Positions 11,434-21,061 are shown, numbered from the stretch's first letter. The stretch is 64,000 nt of DNA from Rhodanobacteraceae bacterium (GCA_030167125.1 CP126531.1:1302001-1366000); one strand, 5' to 3'. Program-made: numbers and translations. Notes: generated by a model from the letters alone, not told the origin.

Positions 11434-12621
11434 ATGGCCGACACCACCGCGATCCTGCTGGAGGTCTTCATCATCTTCGCCGCCGCGCAGGTGGGCAGCG
11501 TCGCGGCACGCGGGGTGCGACTGCCGGACGTGGTCGGGCAGATCGTCATCGGCTGCGTCATCGGACCTTCGCTGCTCGGCTGGGTCACGCCCAGCGAACC
11601 GCTGGAAGTGCTTTCCGAAATCGGCGTGGTGCTGCTGCTGTTTTCGGTGGGGCTGGAAACGCGCCTCGAGGACGTGAAGCGCGTGGGCGGCAGCGCGTTC
11701 GCCGTGGGCGTGATCGGCGTGATCATTCCGTTCGTGTGCGGCACCTTCTGGGCGCATTCGATCGGGCCCGACTGGCCACGTTCGCTGTTCGTGGCCGCGG
11801 CGTTCGTGGCGACGTCGGCCGGCATCACCGCCGCGGTGTTGAAACAGATGGGTGCGCTGCGCCGCACCGAAAGCCGCGTGATCCTGGGCGCGGCGGTGAT
11901 CGACGACATCCTCGCGATGCTGCTGCTGGGCGTGGTGGTCGCGATCCAGGCCGGCGGCACGCTGCGCGTCGGCAGCCTGCTCGCCGTCGCCGGCGAAGCG
12001 GTGGGCTTCGTGCTGGTCGTCGGCTGGTTCGGCACGCTGATGATGCGGCGCGGATCGAAGTGGCTGGAACGTTCCCGCAATCCGCTGTCCCCGCTGCTGG
12101 CGGTGCTGGTGCTGTGCCTCGGACTCGCGTGGGTGGCGACGCGCTTCGGACTGGCCGCGATCATCGGCGCCTTCCTCGCCGGCATGATCGCGTCCGAAAC
12201 ACAGCAACGCGTGCAGCTGGAAGAACAGATGCAACCGCTGCTCGCGTTGCTGACGCCGTTCTTCTTCGTGCTGACCGGCGCGAAAGTGGATCTTGCGAAA
12301 CTCGCCAGCGGCGAAGCGCTGTGGCTGCTGCTGGTCGCGACGCTGCTGGCGCTCGTCACCAAACTCGCCGGCGGTTGGCTGGGCGCGTTGCGGCTGGGAC
12401 CGCGCAGCGCGCTGATCGTCGGCGTCGGCATGATCCCGCGCGGCGAAGTCGGCATCGTGGTCGCGGCGCTGGGATTGTCCGCCGGCGTGTTCGGCGACAC
12501 GCTGTACGCGGTGATCATCGCGATGTCGTTGTTGACCTCGATCATCGCGCCACCCTTCCTGTCGCTGTTGCTGAGAGAGCGGGACTCGGGACTCGGAACG
12601 CGTAACTCGCCAGCTCCGTGA
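11434..12621 (+). CDS. CPA2-family cation:proton antiporter (KefB-like membrane domain)
   Basis: This 395-residue inner-membrane protein has the Na/H exchanger fold of the CPA2 family. It has 11-13 predicted helices and segments typical of the family: VRLPDVVGQIVIGCVIGPSL, the acidic pair in GAAVIDDILAMLLLG, GAFLAGMIAS, and PRGEVGIVVA. It lacks the cytoplasmic TrkA-N domain of KefB/KefC, so gating by glutathione adducts or NAD is not expected. The last dozen residues (RDSGLGTRNSPAP) are encoded by a gggactc tandem repeat and look like read-through into intergenic sequence. Confidence 0.88.
   Translation: MADTTAILLEVFIIFAAAQVGSVAARGVRLPDVVGQIVIGCVIGPSLLGWVTPSEPLEVLSEIGVVLLLFSVGLETRLEDVKRVGGSAFAVGVIGVIIPFVCGTFWAHSIGPDWPRSLFVAAAFVATSAGITAAVLKQMGALRRTESRVILGAAVIDDILAMLLLGVVVAIQAGGTLRVGSLLAVAGEAVGFVLVVGWFGTLMMRRGSKWLERSRNPLSPLLAVLVLCLGLAWVATRFGLAAIIGAFLAGMIASETQQRVQLEEQMQPLLALLTPFFFVLTGAKVDLAKLASGEALWLLLVATLLALVTKLAGGWLGALRLGPRSALIVGVGMIPRGEVGIVVAALGLSAGVFGDTLYAVIIAMSLLTSIIAPPFLSLLLRERDSGLGTRNSPAP
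12580..12600 (+). repeat. gggactc tandem repeat inside the antiporter 3' end
   Basis: Two units of gggactc(g) followed by a variant unit. The same kind of short tandem repeat appears at 19637, 19767, 21062, 21931 and 22753. Here it is part of the reading frame. Confidence 0.75.
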
Positions 12622-12639
12622 GCCGCCGCAGTGGCGGCT
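12621..12639. terminator. Hairpin between convergent antiporter gene and lpxK
   Basis: A 7-base stem (agccgcc / ggcggct) with a 5-base loop sits in the 16-base convergent gap and touches both stop codons. No T-tract follows, so a terminator role is only suggested by position. Confidence 0.35.
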
Positions 12640-13636
12640 ACCGGGGAAATTCGTCGGCACGGGTCCTTGCAATTTGCGCGACGGCATCAAAAAACGACAC
12701 CGGCAAATCCGCCGTCACCGGCACCGCCCACGCATTTTCTTTCGCGAACGCGCGGCATTTGACCGCATCCTTTTCGGTCATCAGCGCGGGCAAGCCGTCG
12801 CCGAAATCCAGATCGGCCGCGACGTAACGATGGTGATCGGGGAACAGGTGTTCGATCACGTCGATGCCGTTTGCGCGCAACGATTCGAAAAAACGACCAG
12901 GATTGCCGATGCCGGCGATCGCGTGCACGCTTTGATTCGAAAACGTGGCGAGCGGACGGACTGTTGCAGAATCCGCAAGCGCGACGGCATTCGAAAGCAC
13001 GAGCCGCATCGCGACTTCGCCGTCGCGCGCCATGCCGCCGTTGCACACGACGAAGTCGACATCGCGCAAACGCGACTCGGGTTCACGCAGCGGACCCGCG
13101 GGCAACAGCCGCCCGTTGCCGAAGCGTCGCACGCCATCGATCACGCAGATCTCGATGTCGCGCGCGAGTGCGTAATGCTGCAAACCATCGTCGGCGATGA
13201 TGACATCCACGCCTTCGGACAGCAGCAGCCGCGCGGCCTCGACCCGCTTCGCGCCGACGGCAACCGGCGCGCCAGTTTGCAATTTGATCAGAGCCGGTTC
13301 GTCGCCGACCACTGTGGGATCGGGTTGCGCGTCGAGCAGCATCGGCGCACGTGCCGATCCGCCGTAGCCGCGGCTGACCACGCCGGGCCGGAACCCGCGT
13401 TCGCGCAACGCCTGCACCAGCGCGATCGCCAACGGCGTCTTGCCGGCGCCGCCCGCCACGATGTTGCCGACCACGATTACCGGCACCGGCAAGCGTTCGC
13501 TGCGCAACCAGTCGCCTCGATACATCGCGCGGCGCATTGCGGTGACGCCGCCGTACAACGCAGCCAGCGGCCGCGTCCACCACGGCGATGGGCGATTTCC
13601 GTACCAGCATTCCTGCAAGTCGTCGGCGAGGGCCAC
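12638..13636 (-). CDS. lpxK: Tetraacyldisaccharide 4'-kinase
   Basis: LpxK phosphorylates the 4' position of the lipid A precursor at the inner face of the inner membrane. The 332-residue protein has the N-terminal membrane anchor region and the P-loop VVGNIVAGGAGKTPLAIAL, followed by GVVSRGYGG and DDGLQHYALARDIEICVIDG, all diagnostic. The start is a GTG 11 bases after the msbA stop; no better ATG is in frame. Position directly after msbA fits the usual lipid A export operon. Confidence 0.95.
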   Translation of the reverse strand: MALADDLQECWYGNRPSPWWTRPLAALYGGVTAMRRAMYRGDWLRSERLPVPVIVVGNIVAGGAGKTPLAIALVQALRERGFRPGVVSRGYGGSARAPMLLDAQPDPTVVGDEPALIKLQTGAPVAVGAKRVEAARLLLSEGVDVIIADDGLQHYALARDIEICVIDGVRRFGNGRLLPAGPLREPESRLRDVDFVVCNGGMARDGEVAMRLVLSNAVALADSATVRPLATFSNQSVHAIAGIGNPGRFFESLRANGIDVIEHLFPDHHRYVAADLDFGDGLPALMTEKDAVKCRAFAKENAWAVPVTADLPVSFFDAVAQIARTRADEFPR

Positions 13637-13647
13637 GGCGCGCGTGC

Positions 13648-15411
13648 TCAGGCCGCGGCCGTCGTCGCGTCGCGAAATTGCAGGTGATGCAACGCGGCGT
13701 ACTTGCCGCCGCGCGCGAGCAACTCGGCGTGGGTACCGCGCTCGACGACGTGGCCCTGGTCGAGCACGACGATCTGGTCGGCGTGCTCGACGGTGGAAAG
13801 GCGGTGCGCGATCACGATGGTGGTGCGGTTTTTCATCAGGCGCGACAGCGCGTCCTGGATCAGCCGCTCCGATTCGGTATCGAGCGCGCTGGTGGCTTCG
13901 TCGAGCACCAGGATCGGCGCGTCTTTCAGCAGGGCGCGCGCGACCGCGATGCGCTGGCGCTGGCCGCCCGACAACAGCGTGCCGCCCTCGCCCACCCGGC
14001 TGTGGATGCCGTTGGGCAATTCGCGGATGAACTCCATCGCATTCGCCGCTTCGGCCGCTGCGGTAATTTCGGCTTCACTCGCATTTGCCAGCGCGCCGTA
14101 GGCGATGTTCTTGGCGATGCTGTCGTCGAACAACACCACGTCCTGCCCGACCCACGCGATCTGCGCGCGCAGGCTGCGCAAGGTGTATTCGCCGAGCGGA
14201 TGGCCGTCCAGCAGCACTTCTCCCGACGTCGGTTCGTAAAAACGTGGAATCAGACTGGCGAGGCTGGACTTGCCGCTGCCGGAGCGCCCGACCAGCGCCG
14301 TGATCGAACCGCGCGGGCAAAGAAGTGAAATACCGCGCAGCGCGGCGGTGCTGGACCCGGCATAGGTCAGGTGCACGTCGCGGAATTCGATGTCGCCGCG
14401 GCAACGTTCGATCGTGCGCGTACCGTCATCGCGCTCGACCGGCGCGTCGATGATGCCGAACAATTCCTGCGCCGCGGCGAGCCCGCGCTGGATGTTGGCC
14501 TGGACGGTGGTAAGGCGCTTCAATGAGGGAAGAATCCCGCCCATGCACATGAACAGGCGCATGAACCCGCCTGCCGTCAAACCGCGATGTGCCATGAACG
14601 GCCGGGTGGCGAAGAACACGATCAGCGCCAGCGCGATCGCGGCGGCGAGCTGCACGAACGCCGTGGACAATCCATTGGTCGCCGCAACCTTGATGTTCAA
14701 CTTGCGCGTGCGGTCGGTGACGTCGTCGAAGCGCTTCGCTTCGTAGTCCTGGCCACCGAACACCTTCACCTCGCGGTGCGCGCCCACCACTTCCTCGACC
14801 ACGCCTGTGACGCGTCCGACCACGTCCTGGATGGTGATGTTGATGCGGCGGTAGCGGCGGCTGACGTACGTGACCAGGATGCCGATCGAAGGCACCATCA
14901 CCAGCAGCGCGAGCGTCAGCAGCCAACTCGTCCACAACATCATCGCGACCAGGCCGGCTACCGTCAGGCCGTCCACGATCGCGATTTTGGCGGAGTCGGT
15001 GGTGGCTTGCGCGACCTGCTCGCTGGTGTAGGTGATGCGCGAAATCTGCTGGCCCGACGATTCGCGGTCGAAGAACGTCGTCGGCATGCGCAGGTACTTG
15101 TCGAAGATGCGGCGGCGCATGTCCTGCACCACGCTGCGGCCCACGTAGGCGCTGCCGTAGCTCTCGATGTACACCGCAATGCTGCGCACGAAAAAGATGC
15201 TGACAATGATGATCGGCATCCAGAAGATCATGTGCGGATCGCGGCTGACGAACAGCTTGTCGACCAGCGGCTTGACCTCTTTCGCGAACAGCGTCATGCA
15301 TACCGCATCGGCCACCATCGCGAGGATAGTGATGACCACCACCCAACGGTACGGACGCAGCAAGGCCAGCAGTCGCCGGTACGTCGTGGCGTCGGACGCG
15401 GTGCCGCTCAT
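13648..15411 (-). CDS. msbA: Lipid A export ABC transporter MsbA
   Basis: MsbA flips lipid A-core across the inner membrane. It is a 587-residue half-transporter with six N-terminal membrane helices and a C-terminal ATPase. Visible ATPase motifs are Walker A (VGRSGSGKSSL), Q-loop (AQIAWVGQDVVLF), ABC signature (LLSGGQRQRIA), Walker B (PILVLDEATSALD) and the switch histidine (TIVIAHRLSTV). The ATG overlaps the exbD stop by 4 bases. Downstream is lpxK, so the operon exbB-exbD-msbA-lpxK joins energy transduction to lipid A synthesis and export. Confidence 0.96.
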   Translation of the reverse strand: MSGTASDATTYRRLLALLRPYRWVVVITILAMVADAVCMTLFAKEVKPLVDKLFVSRDPHMIFWMPIIIVSIFFVRSIAVYIESYGSAYVGRSVVQDMRRRIFDKYLRMPTTFFDRESSGQQISRITYTSEQVAQATTDSAKIAIVDGLTVAGLVAMMLWTSWLLTLALLVMVPSIGILVTYVSRRYRRINITIQDVVGRVTGVVEEVVGAHREVKVFGGQDYEAKRFDDVTDRTRKLNIKVAATNGLSTAFVQLAAAIALALIVFFATRPFMAHRGLTAGGFMRLFMCMGGILPSLKRLTTVQANIQRGLAAAQELFGIIDAPVERDDGTRTIERCRGDIEFRDVHLTYAGSSTAALRGISLLCPRGSITALVGRSGSGKSSLASLIPRFYEPTSGEVLLDGHPLGEYTLRSLRAQIAWVGQDVVLFDDSIAKNIAYGALANASEAEITAAAEAANAMEFIRELPNGIHSRVGEGGTLLSGGQRQRIAVARALLKDAPILVLDEATSALDTESERLIQDALSRLMKNRTTIVIAHRLSTVEHADQIVVLDQGHVVERGTHAELLARGGKYAALHHLQFRDATTAAA

Positions 15412-15836
15412 GATGCGGGCGCGCCCGAAGCGGGCGTTGTCGCGATCGACAGGTGCGTGAAGCCGAGCCGCCCCAACGCGTCCATCGCGGTAACCACGGC
15501 CTGGTGCGGCGTCATTGCATCGGCGCGCAGCAGCACCGCGCGTTCGTGGTCGCCGCCTGCCACGGCCTGGATCGCGCGCGACAGCGTCGATTCGTCGTCA
15601 CCCAATACCCGGTTGTCGGCCACGAAGAAGTGCCCCTGCTTGTCGATCACGATCACCAGCGTATTCGCGACGGGCGTCGCGGGTTTGTCGCTGGCCTGCG
15701 GCAGCGACACCTTTAGGTGGCCCTGCTGCACGAAGGTGGTGGTCAGCACGAAGAACATCAACAGGGTCAGCAGCACGTCGATCAGGCTGACCACGTTGAT
15801 TTCGAATTCGTCGGCGTTGTCGTTGCCGATGCGCAT
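15408..15836 (-). CDS. exbD: ExbD/TolR-type biopolymer transport protein
   Basis: This 142-residue protein has one N-terminal membrane helix carrying the proton-channel aspartate (VVSLIDVLLTLLMFFVLTTT), then a periplasmic domain with the LPQAS segment and a VLLRADAMTPHQAVVTAMD region. It partners the ExbB-like protein to turn proton motive force into work across the periplasm. The gene starts one base after the exbB stop and overlaps msbA by 4 bases. Location before msbA-lpxK is common in xanthomonads and pseudomonads; the outer-membrane client is unknown. Confidence 0.92.
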   Translation of the reverse strand: MRIGNDNADEFEINVVSLIDVLLTLLMFFVLTTTFVQQGHLKVSLPQASDKPATPVANTLVIVIDKQGHFFVADNRVLGDDESTLSRAIQAVAGGDHERAVLLRADAMTPHQAVVTAMDALGRLGFTHLSIATTPASGAPAS

Positions 15837-15837
15837 G

Positions 15838-16512
15838 TCAGATCGTGGCGCGCGCGACGCGTGGCGCTGTCGGCGCGGCGGCCGCAGGGCGCGCCTCGAC
15901 CGGCGGCTGGCGCGTCACCGAAAGCTCGTCCAGCAATGCGGTCGCCTGTTTTTCCATCTGCACCACGTAGCCGCGCACGCGTGAACGGAAATAGCGGTGC
16001 AGCACATACGCGGGAATCGCGACGACCAGGCCCGACGCCGTGCACACCAGCGCCTCGCCGATGCCGCCGGCCATTTTCATCGGATCGCCGACGCCGGACA
16101 CCATCACCGCGAGGAACATCCGGATCAGGCCGAACACCGTGCCGAGCAGGCCCAGCAGCGGACCGATCAACGCGATCGTGCCGAGCGTGTTGAGGTAGCG
16201 TTCGAGATCGTGCACGACATGGCGGCCGGTGTCTTCGATGCGTTCCTTGATCTCCGCGCGCGGACGGTTGCGCACATCGAGCGCGGCGGCCAGAACCTCG
16301 CCCAGCGGCGAGTTCTCGCGCAGCGCCTGGATATGTGACGGGTTCAACTGTTGCGAATGCGCCCAGCCGCGCACCTGCTCGCCGAGGCCGGGCGGCAGCA
16401 CCGCGCTGCGGCGCAGGGTCCAGAAGCGCTCCAGCACGATCGCAAGACCGACCGCCGAGCAGACCAGGATGGGCAGCATGCCCCAGCCGCCCGCCTTCAG
16501 GATTTCGAACAC
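15838..16512 (-). CDS. exbB: ExbB/TolQ-type proton channel protein
   Basis: This inner-membrane protein of 224 residues has three membrane helices: one near the N terminus (GMLPILVCSAVGLAIVLERF) and two after the cytoplasmic domain. The conserved pair of helices reads TIALIGPLLGLLGTVFGLI and GGIGEALVCTASGLVVAIPA. The GTG at 16512 is preferred because GGCGGAG lies 6 bases upstream and the protein then starts FEILKAGGWGM like its relatives. A TTG 15 bases earlier has no ribosome site. The C-terminal 25 residues are Ala/Pro-rich and variable. Confidence 0.92.
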   Translation of the reverse strand: MFEILKAGGWGMLPILVCSAVGLAIVLERFWTLRRSAVLPPGLGEQVRGWAHSQQLNPSHIQALRENSPLGEVLAAALDVRNRPRAEIKERIEDTGRHVVHDLERYLNTLGTIALIGPLLGLLGTVFGLIRMFLAVMVSGVGDPMKMAGGIGEALVCTASGLVVAIPAYVLHRYFRSRVRGYVVQMEKQATALLDELSVTRQPPVEARPAAAAPTAPRVARATI

Positions 16513-16569
16513 GTGAAGCTCCGCCAACCCAAGGATTCGCGCAGGATGATAGCAGTGCCGCCGCGTGCT

Positions 16570-18945
16570 TCAGCGTGATGCCGTGCCGTGTTCGCGCCAA
16601 TAGCGGGCCTGCCTTTCGCGCTCCTCGGAAACAATACGCGGCGGCGCATCGACGGGAAACGCGATGCGCACGGCGCCGGTGTCCGGCGTATTCAAAAGCG
16701 GGATGCCGAGGTCGGCGTAACGCGCCGCCACTTCCGGCGCGGGATGGTGATAACCGTTCAAGTAACCCGTCGAAGCGATCGCGAGCTGCGGGTGCAGCGC
16801 CTGAAGGTATGCGAGGCTGGACGAGGTCTTGCTGCCGTGGTGCGGCGCGACCAGCACCAGCGGCGGACCCGGCGGCACCGCGCGTGCAACGTCGGATTCG
16901 ACCTTTGACGACGTATCCGCGGGCAACAGCAGGCGCCCGCGTGGCCCGCTGACCAGCAGCACGCAACCGGCATCGTTGCCTTGCACGGTCACCGGCGCGG
17001 GCGGCCGCAGCATCCGGAAATCGACGCCATCCCAGCGCCAGTGCTGGCCGGCGTCGCACTGACGCATCGGCACCGGTCCACGCGCCGGTTCGCCGCCCCA
17101 CACCGGCGTGCCCGGATAAGCGGCCAGCACCGACGCCGCGCCGCCCGAATGATCGTTGTCGCCGTGGCTGATGACCAGGCCATCGAGCTGCGTGACGTCG
17201 AGCGCGTGCAGGGTCGGCACCACCGCGGCTTCGCCGAGATCGAAGCCGGAGGGATAGCGCACACCGGTGTCGACCAGCAACGCATGGCTGCGTGTGCGCA
17301 CCAACACGGACAAGCCCTGCCCCACGTCGATCACGGTCGCGCGAAACGCACCGTCTGCCGGCAGCGTGGTGCGCGGCCAGCACAACGGCAGCAATGCCAG
17401 CGCCCCCAGAGCGCGTGCCGGCACGCCACGCGGCGCGAGCAGCCACACCGCGCCGATGCAGGCCAGCGCGAACGCGAGCAACGAGGTTTCCGGCAGGTAT
17501 TGCATCGCGGCCGGCCACGAGGCGAGGTGCTGCAACAGCCACCACAACGCGTCTACCAGGTGCGCGCAACCGTGCAGCAGCAATCGTCCTGCCCACGGCC
17601 ACGCGAACAGCAGCGCGCATGCGGCGAGATCGATGGGCACGATCACGAAACTGACGAACGGCACAGCAACGAGGTTCGCCAGCGGCGCGACCAGCGAAGC
17701 CTGCCCGAAGAACCATACGGTCAGCGGCAGCAGCGCGAGCGTCATCAACAACGGCGCCAACCCGATTTCCTTCAGATGACCACGCCAGCCGCTGTCACGC
17801 GCGAGCGTCCACGCCAGCAGCGCGACGCCGGCGAACGACAGCCAGAATCCAGCAGACAATACCGACAGCGGATCGACGATCAGGATCGCGGCAAGCGCCA
17901 GTCCGAAACCTTCGCCGAAGCCGCCGCCGCGCCGTAGCAATCGCCAGCCCGCGACCACCGCGATCATCAGCAGCGTGCGCGTGGTCGGCAGTCCGAATCC
18001 GGCGAGCGCGCCGTAGGCCAGCGCTGCCGGAAACGCCACCGCGGCTTCCGCCAGCGGTCGCGCGAGACGCAATCCGAGCGACGGAAACAGCCACCACACG
18101 AGCCGCACCAGCCATGCACCGAACACGGCGGCGAGACCCACGTGGAACCCCGAGATCGCGATCAGGTGACTGATGCCGGTGGCGCGCACCACCTGCCAGT
18201 CGCGCTCGTCGAGCGCGCGTTCGTCACCCACGCTGAGTGCGCGCAGCAGGCGTGCGGCATGCGCGTCGTCCGGCAGTGCCGCGACGATCGCGCTGGCGAT
18301 GCGTGCCCGGAGACCATCCACGCAAACGCTTTGGTCCAACAACGTGTCGGCCGGATCGTCACGCACATAGCCCGTGGCAATGATGCCCTGCTGCAACGCC
18401 GAGCGTTCGAAATCCATCCCGCCGGGATTCACCAGGCCGTGCGGACGCTTCATCCGCACGCGCAGGCGCCATGTCGAACAAGGCTGGATCACCGGCACGT
18501 CATGCTGGCGCGAGGCGTACCACGACAGGCGCACGTGACCTTGCACAGGCACGGCGTGCCCGTCGAATTCCGCGTGCGTAACATCGAAATCGAAACGCGT
18601 CGAGCCGTCCTGCACTTGCGGCAGGTCGGTCACCGTGCCGATCACCAGGATGTCCTGCTTCTCCAGCGCGTGCGGCAGGCGCGCCTGCATCGCGAGATCG
18701 GCGCGCCACGCGGTCCACGCGAACGCGGCCAGCACCAGCGGCAGCAGCCACAGCCAGGAATGCTTCCGCCATCGGACGCACGCAAACAGTCCGGCCAACG
18801 CAAAAACCGCGAGCACCGCATCCAGCCAGCGCGGCGGCAGTACCGGCAACGCCTGCACCAGCACCGCGCCGGCGAGGACCGCCAACGCGCCGGCCAGCAT
18901 ACCCGGTCCATTGAGACGTGCGCGGCGTTCCGTGCGCGCAGGCAT
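16570..18945 (-). CDS. comEC: DNA uptake channel protein ComEC/Rec2
   Basis: ComEC forms the inner-membrane channel for single-stranded DNA during natural transformation. The 791-residue protein has the N-terminal DUF4131 region with an OB-like domain, then the multi-helix Competence domain (ISHLIAISGFHVGLAAVFGA). The C-terminal metallo-beta-lactamase-like domain starts at ATVIDVGQGLSVLVRTRSHA and has SHGDNDHSGGAASVL as metal motif. All three domains look intact. It ends a short distance before the exbB start and begins 4 bases after lolD. No other competence gene lies near. Confidence 0.95.
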   Translation of the reverse strand: MPARTERRARLNGPGMLAGALAVLAGAVLVQALPVLPPRWLDAVLAVFALAGLFACVRWRKHSWLWLLPLVLAAFAWTAWRADLAMQARLPHALEKQDILVIGTVTDLPQVQDGSTRFDFDVTHAEFDGHAVPVQGHVRLSWYASRQHDVPVIQPCSTWRLRVRMKRPHGLVNPGGMDFERSALQQGIIATGYVRDDPADTLLDQSVCVDGLRARIASAIVAALPDDAHAARLLRALSVGDERALDERDWQVVRATGISHLIAISGFHVGLAAVFGAWLVRLVWWLFPSLGLRLARPLAEAAVAFPAALAYGALAGFGLPTTRTLLMIAVVAGWRLLRRGGGFGEGFGLALAAILIVDPLSVLSAGFWLSFAGVALLAWTLARDSGWRGHLKEIGLAPLLMTLALLPLTVWFFGQASLVAPLANLVAVPFVSFVIVPIDLAACALLFAWPWAGRLLLHGCAHLVDALWWLLQHLASWPAAMQYLPETSLLAFALACIGAVWLLAPRGVPARALGALALLPLCWPRTTLPADGAFRATVIDVGQGLSVLVRTRSHALLVDTGVRYPSGFDLGEAAVVPTLHALDVTQLDGLVISHGDNDHSGGAASVLAAYPGTPVWGGEPARGPVPMRQCDAGQHWRWDGVDFRMLRPPAPVTVQGNDAGCVLLVSGPRGRLLLPADTSSKVESDVARAVPPGPPLVLVAPHHGSKTSSSLAYLQALHPQLAIASTGYLNGYHHPAPEVAARYADLGIPLLNTPDTGAVRIAFPVDAPPRIVSEERERQARYWREHGTASR

Positions 18946-18949
18946 GGAA

Positions 18950-19687
18950 TCAGCCGTCGTGCGGCATGGGCTGCAACGCGCCGCCCGTCAATTCCAGCAC
19001 CCGGTCCATGCGCCGCGCGAGATTGCGGTCGTGCGTCACCAGCACGATGGCGGTGCCGATTTCGCGGTTGAGTTCCAGCATCAGCTCGTACAGCGCCGAC
19101 GCGTTCTGCTCGTCGAGGTTGCCGGTGGGCTCGTCTGCCAGCACGCAGGCAGGACGCGTGACCAGCGCGCGCGCCATGGCGCAGCGCTGGCGTTCGCCGC
19201 CGGAAAGTTCGCTGGGCTTGTGTTCGAGGCGATGCGCCAGGCCGACGCGCTCCAGCAGCGCTTGCGACTGCGTGCGCGCTTCCGGAATCGCCGTGCCGCG
19301 GATCAGCAGCGGCATCGCGACGTTTTCCAGCGCGGTGAATTCCGGCAGCAGATGGTGGAACTGGTAGACGAAACCGAGTGCCCGATTGCGCACGCGTCCG
19401 CGTTCGGCGTCGGGCAACTTCGACAACTCCTGGCCTTGCAATTCCACCGAACCCTTGGTCGGCGTGTCGAGCCCGCCGACGATGTGCAGCAGCGTGCTTT
19501 TGCCGGAACCCGACGCACCGACGATCGCCAGCGTCTCGCCATGCGCCACCTCGAAACTGGCATCGTGCAGCACCGGCGTGCGCAGCTTGCCTTCCTTGTA
19601 GGTCTTGGCGATATGGCTGACGCGAAGCACAACAGCGGGACCGGGGACCGGGGACTGGGGACCGGAAGGCGTTATGGCATTGGTCAT
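18950..19687 (-). CDS. lolD: Lipoprotein-releasing ABC ATPase LolD
   Basis: LolD powers release of outer-membrane lipoproteins from the inner membrane by LolCDE. Motifs are complete: Walker [15 protein letters not shown], the Lol-type [17 protein letters not shown], signature [12 protein letters not shown], Walker [14 protein letters not shown] and the switch VTHD. The ATG at 19687 gives 245 residues. About 20 N-terminal residues, including [11 protein letters not shown], are encoded by a tandem gggacc repeat and precede the conserved [13 protein letters not shown]. The real start could instead be a GTG at the conserved region. Confidence 0.94.
   Translation of the reverse strand: MTNAITPSGPQSPVPGPAVVLRVSHIAKTYKEGKLRTPVLHDASFEVAHGETLAIVGASGSGKSTLLHIVGGLDTPTKGSVELQGQELSKLPDAERGRVRNRALGFVYQFHHLLPEFTALENVAMPLLIRGTAIPEARTQSQALLERVGLAHRLEHKPSELSGGERQRCAMARALVTRPACVLADEPTGNLDEQNASALYELMLELNREIGTAIVLVTHDRNLARRMDRVLELTGGALQPMPHDG
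19637..19665. repeat. gggaccg/gggactg tandem repeat within the lolD N-terminal codons
   Basis: Four imperfect units of ggggac(c/t)g in a row, on the plus strand as written. They are translated as the atypical start of LolD. A second block of the same repeat, in the opposite sense, lies between lolD and lolC. Confidence 0.75.
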
Positions 19688-19766
19688 ATACACGCTCCGC
19701 CACGAGCAGCGTGAGTTGCGGCCAAGGTGCCGTGAAAAAACGAGCCCGACGTCTGCTTGGCTGACG

Positions 19767-19798
19767 CCCGGTCCCCGGTCCCCAGTCCCCAGTCCCTG
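19767..19798. repeat. ggtcccc/agtcccc tandem repeat between lolC and lolD
   Basis: Five units of the 7-base motif (ggtcccc, ggtcccc, agtcccc, agtccc...) fill the space just after the lolC stop. It is complementary to the block in the lolD start, so a message spanning both could fold the two together. Confidence 0.75.
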
Positions 19799-19801
19799 CT
19801 C

Positions 19802-21049
19802 TTATTCATACCGCAGCGCCTCCGCCGGCTGCGTACGCGACGCGCGCCACGCGGGATAGATCGTCGCCAACAGCGAGAACAGGAAGGCCATGCCGGTGAT
19901 CCAGCCGACGTCGCTCCAGCGCAACTGGCTTGGGACGCTGTTGATGTAATAGACCGACTCCGGCAGGAACTGGTAGCCGGTGAGGTTCTGGATGCCGTTC
20001 GCAATCGCGGGCAGGTAAGTCGCGAGCAGCACGCCGCAGACGCCGCCGACCACGATGCCCATCAGCCCGATCAGCATGCCCTGGATCATGAACACGCCCA
20101 TGATGCTGCGCGGCGTCGCGCCCAGCGTGCGCAGGATCGCGATGTCCGACTGCTTGTCGGTGACCAGCATCACCAGCGACGACACCAGGTTGAACGCCGC
20201 CACCGCGACGATCAGCGACAGGATGATGAACATCACGATCTTTTCCATCGCGAGCGCGGTGAAGATGTTGGCGTATTGCTGCATCCAGCCTTGCACGCGA
20301 TAGGCATCGCCCAGCTTGTTGGCCAGCGTCGTCGCCACCCTGTTGGCCGCGAACACGTCGTCGAGTTTCAGGCGCACGCCGCTCGGGCCGCTCATCTGGT
20401 ACAGCTTCTCGGCGTCGTGCAGGTTGACGATCGCGAGGCCGGAGTCGTACTGCTGCAAACCTGCCTCGAAAATGCCGGACACGGTGAAGCGCCGGAACCT
20501 TGGCAACACGCCGGTGACGGGGTTCGCGCTGAACGCCGGCGCGAATACCACGACCTTGTCGCCAATGTTGACGCCGAGCTGCAACGCAAGGTCACGGCCA
20601 AGCACGACCTTCCACGATCCCGGCGTGAGATCCGACAGCTTGCCGGCGATCATCTTCGATCCGATGTCCGCGACCTTCGGCTCCTGCTCGGGCAGGATGC
20701 CGCGGATCAGCGCGCCGGCGTTCGCGGCGTTGCCGACCAGCCAGCCGCCCTGCTCGACGTACGGCGCGGCGCCGCGCACGTGCGGATTCTGCTCCGCGAT
20801 CGCGAGCGCCTGTTGCCAGTTCGACATGCTGTTGCCAACGCCGCTGATGGTAGCCTGCGACACCATCGCCAGCGTGCGCGAACGCAGCTCGCCGTCGAAC
20901 CCGTTCATCACCGAGATCACCGTGATCAACGCGGTGAGGCCGATCACCAATCCCAGCATCGACACGATGCTGATGAAGGAAATGAAATGGTTGCGCCGCT
21001 TGGCGCGGATATAGCGGGTGCCGATGTAGAGTTCGAGGGGACGGAACAT
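19802..21049 (-). CDS. lolC: Lipoprotein-releasing permease LolC/LolE
   Basis: This 415-residue inner-membrane subunit of the Lol system extracts lipoproteins for transfer to LolA. It has one N-terminal helix (FISFISIVSMLGLVIGLTAL), a large periplasmic domain (residues about 60-265) and three C-terminal helices including ILSLIVAVAAFNLVSSLVML. The start at 21049 opens with the typical FRPLELYIGTRYIRAKRRNH. A longer reading frame from a TTG further up only covers repeat sequence. One permease gene is present, so the complex may be a homodimer of this subunit, as in bacteria with LolF. Confidence 0.94.
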   Translation of the reverse strand: MFRPLELYIGTRYIRAKRRNHFISFISIVSMLGLVIGLTALITVISVMNGFDGELRSRTLAMVSQATISGVGNSMSNWQQALAIAEQNPHVRGAAPYVEQGGWLVGNAANAGALIRGILPEQEPKVADIGSKMIAGKLSDLTPGSWKVVLGRDLALQLGVNIGDKVVVFAPAFSANPVTGVLPRFRRFTVSGIFEAGLQQYDSGLAIVNLHDAEKLYQMSGPSGVRLKLDDVFAANRVATTLANKLGDAYRVQGWMQQYANIFTALAMEKIVMFIILSLIVAVAAFNLVSSLVMLVTDKQSDIAILRTLGATPRSIMGVFMIQGMLIGLMGIVVGGVCGVLLATYLPAIANGIQNLTGYQFLPESVYYINSVPSQLRWSDVGWITGMAFLFSLLATIYPAWRASRTQPAEALRYE

Positions 21050-21061
21050 GCGATGAAAAGC

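Noticed and set aside
19688..19693. GTG two codons before the lolD ATG
   Set aside because: No ribosome site and no conserved residues are added; the ATG at 19687 is sufficient.
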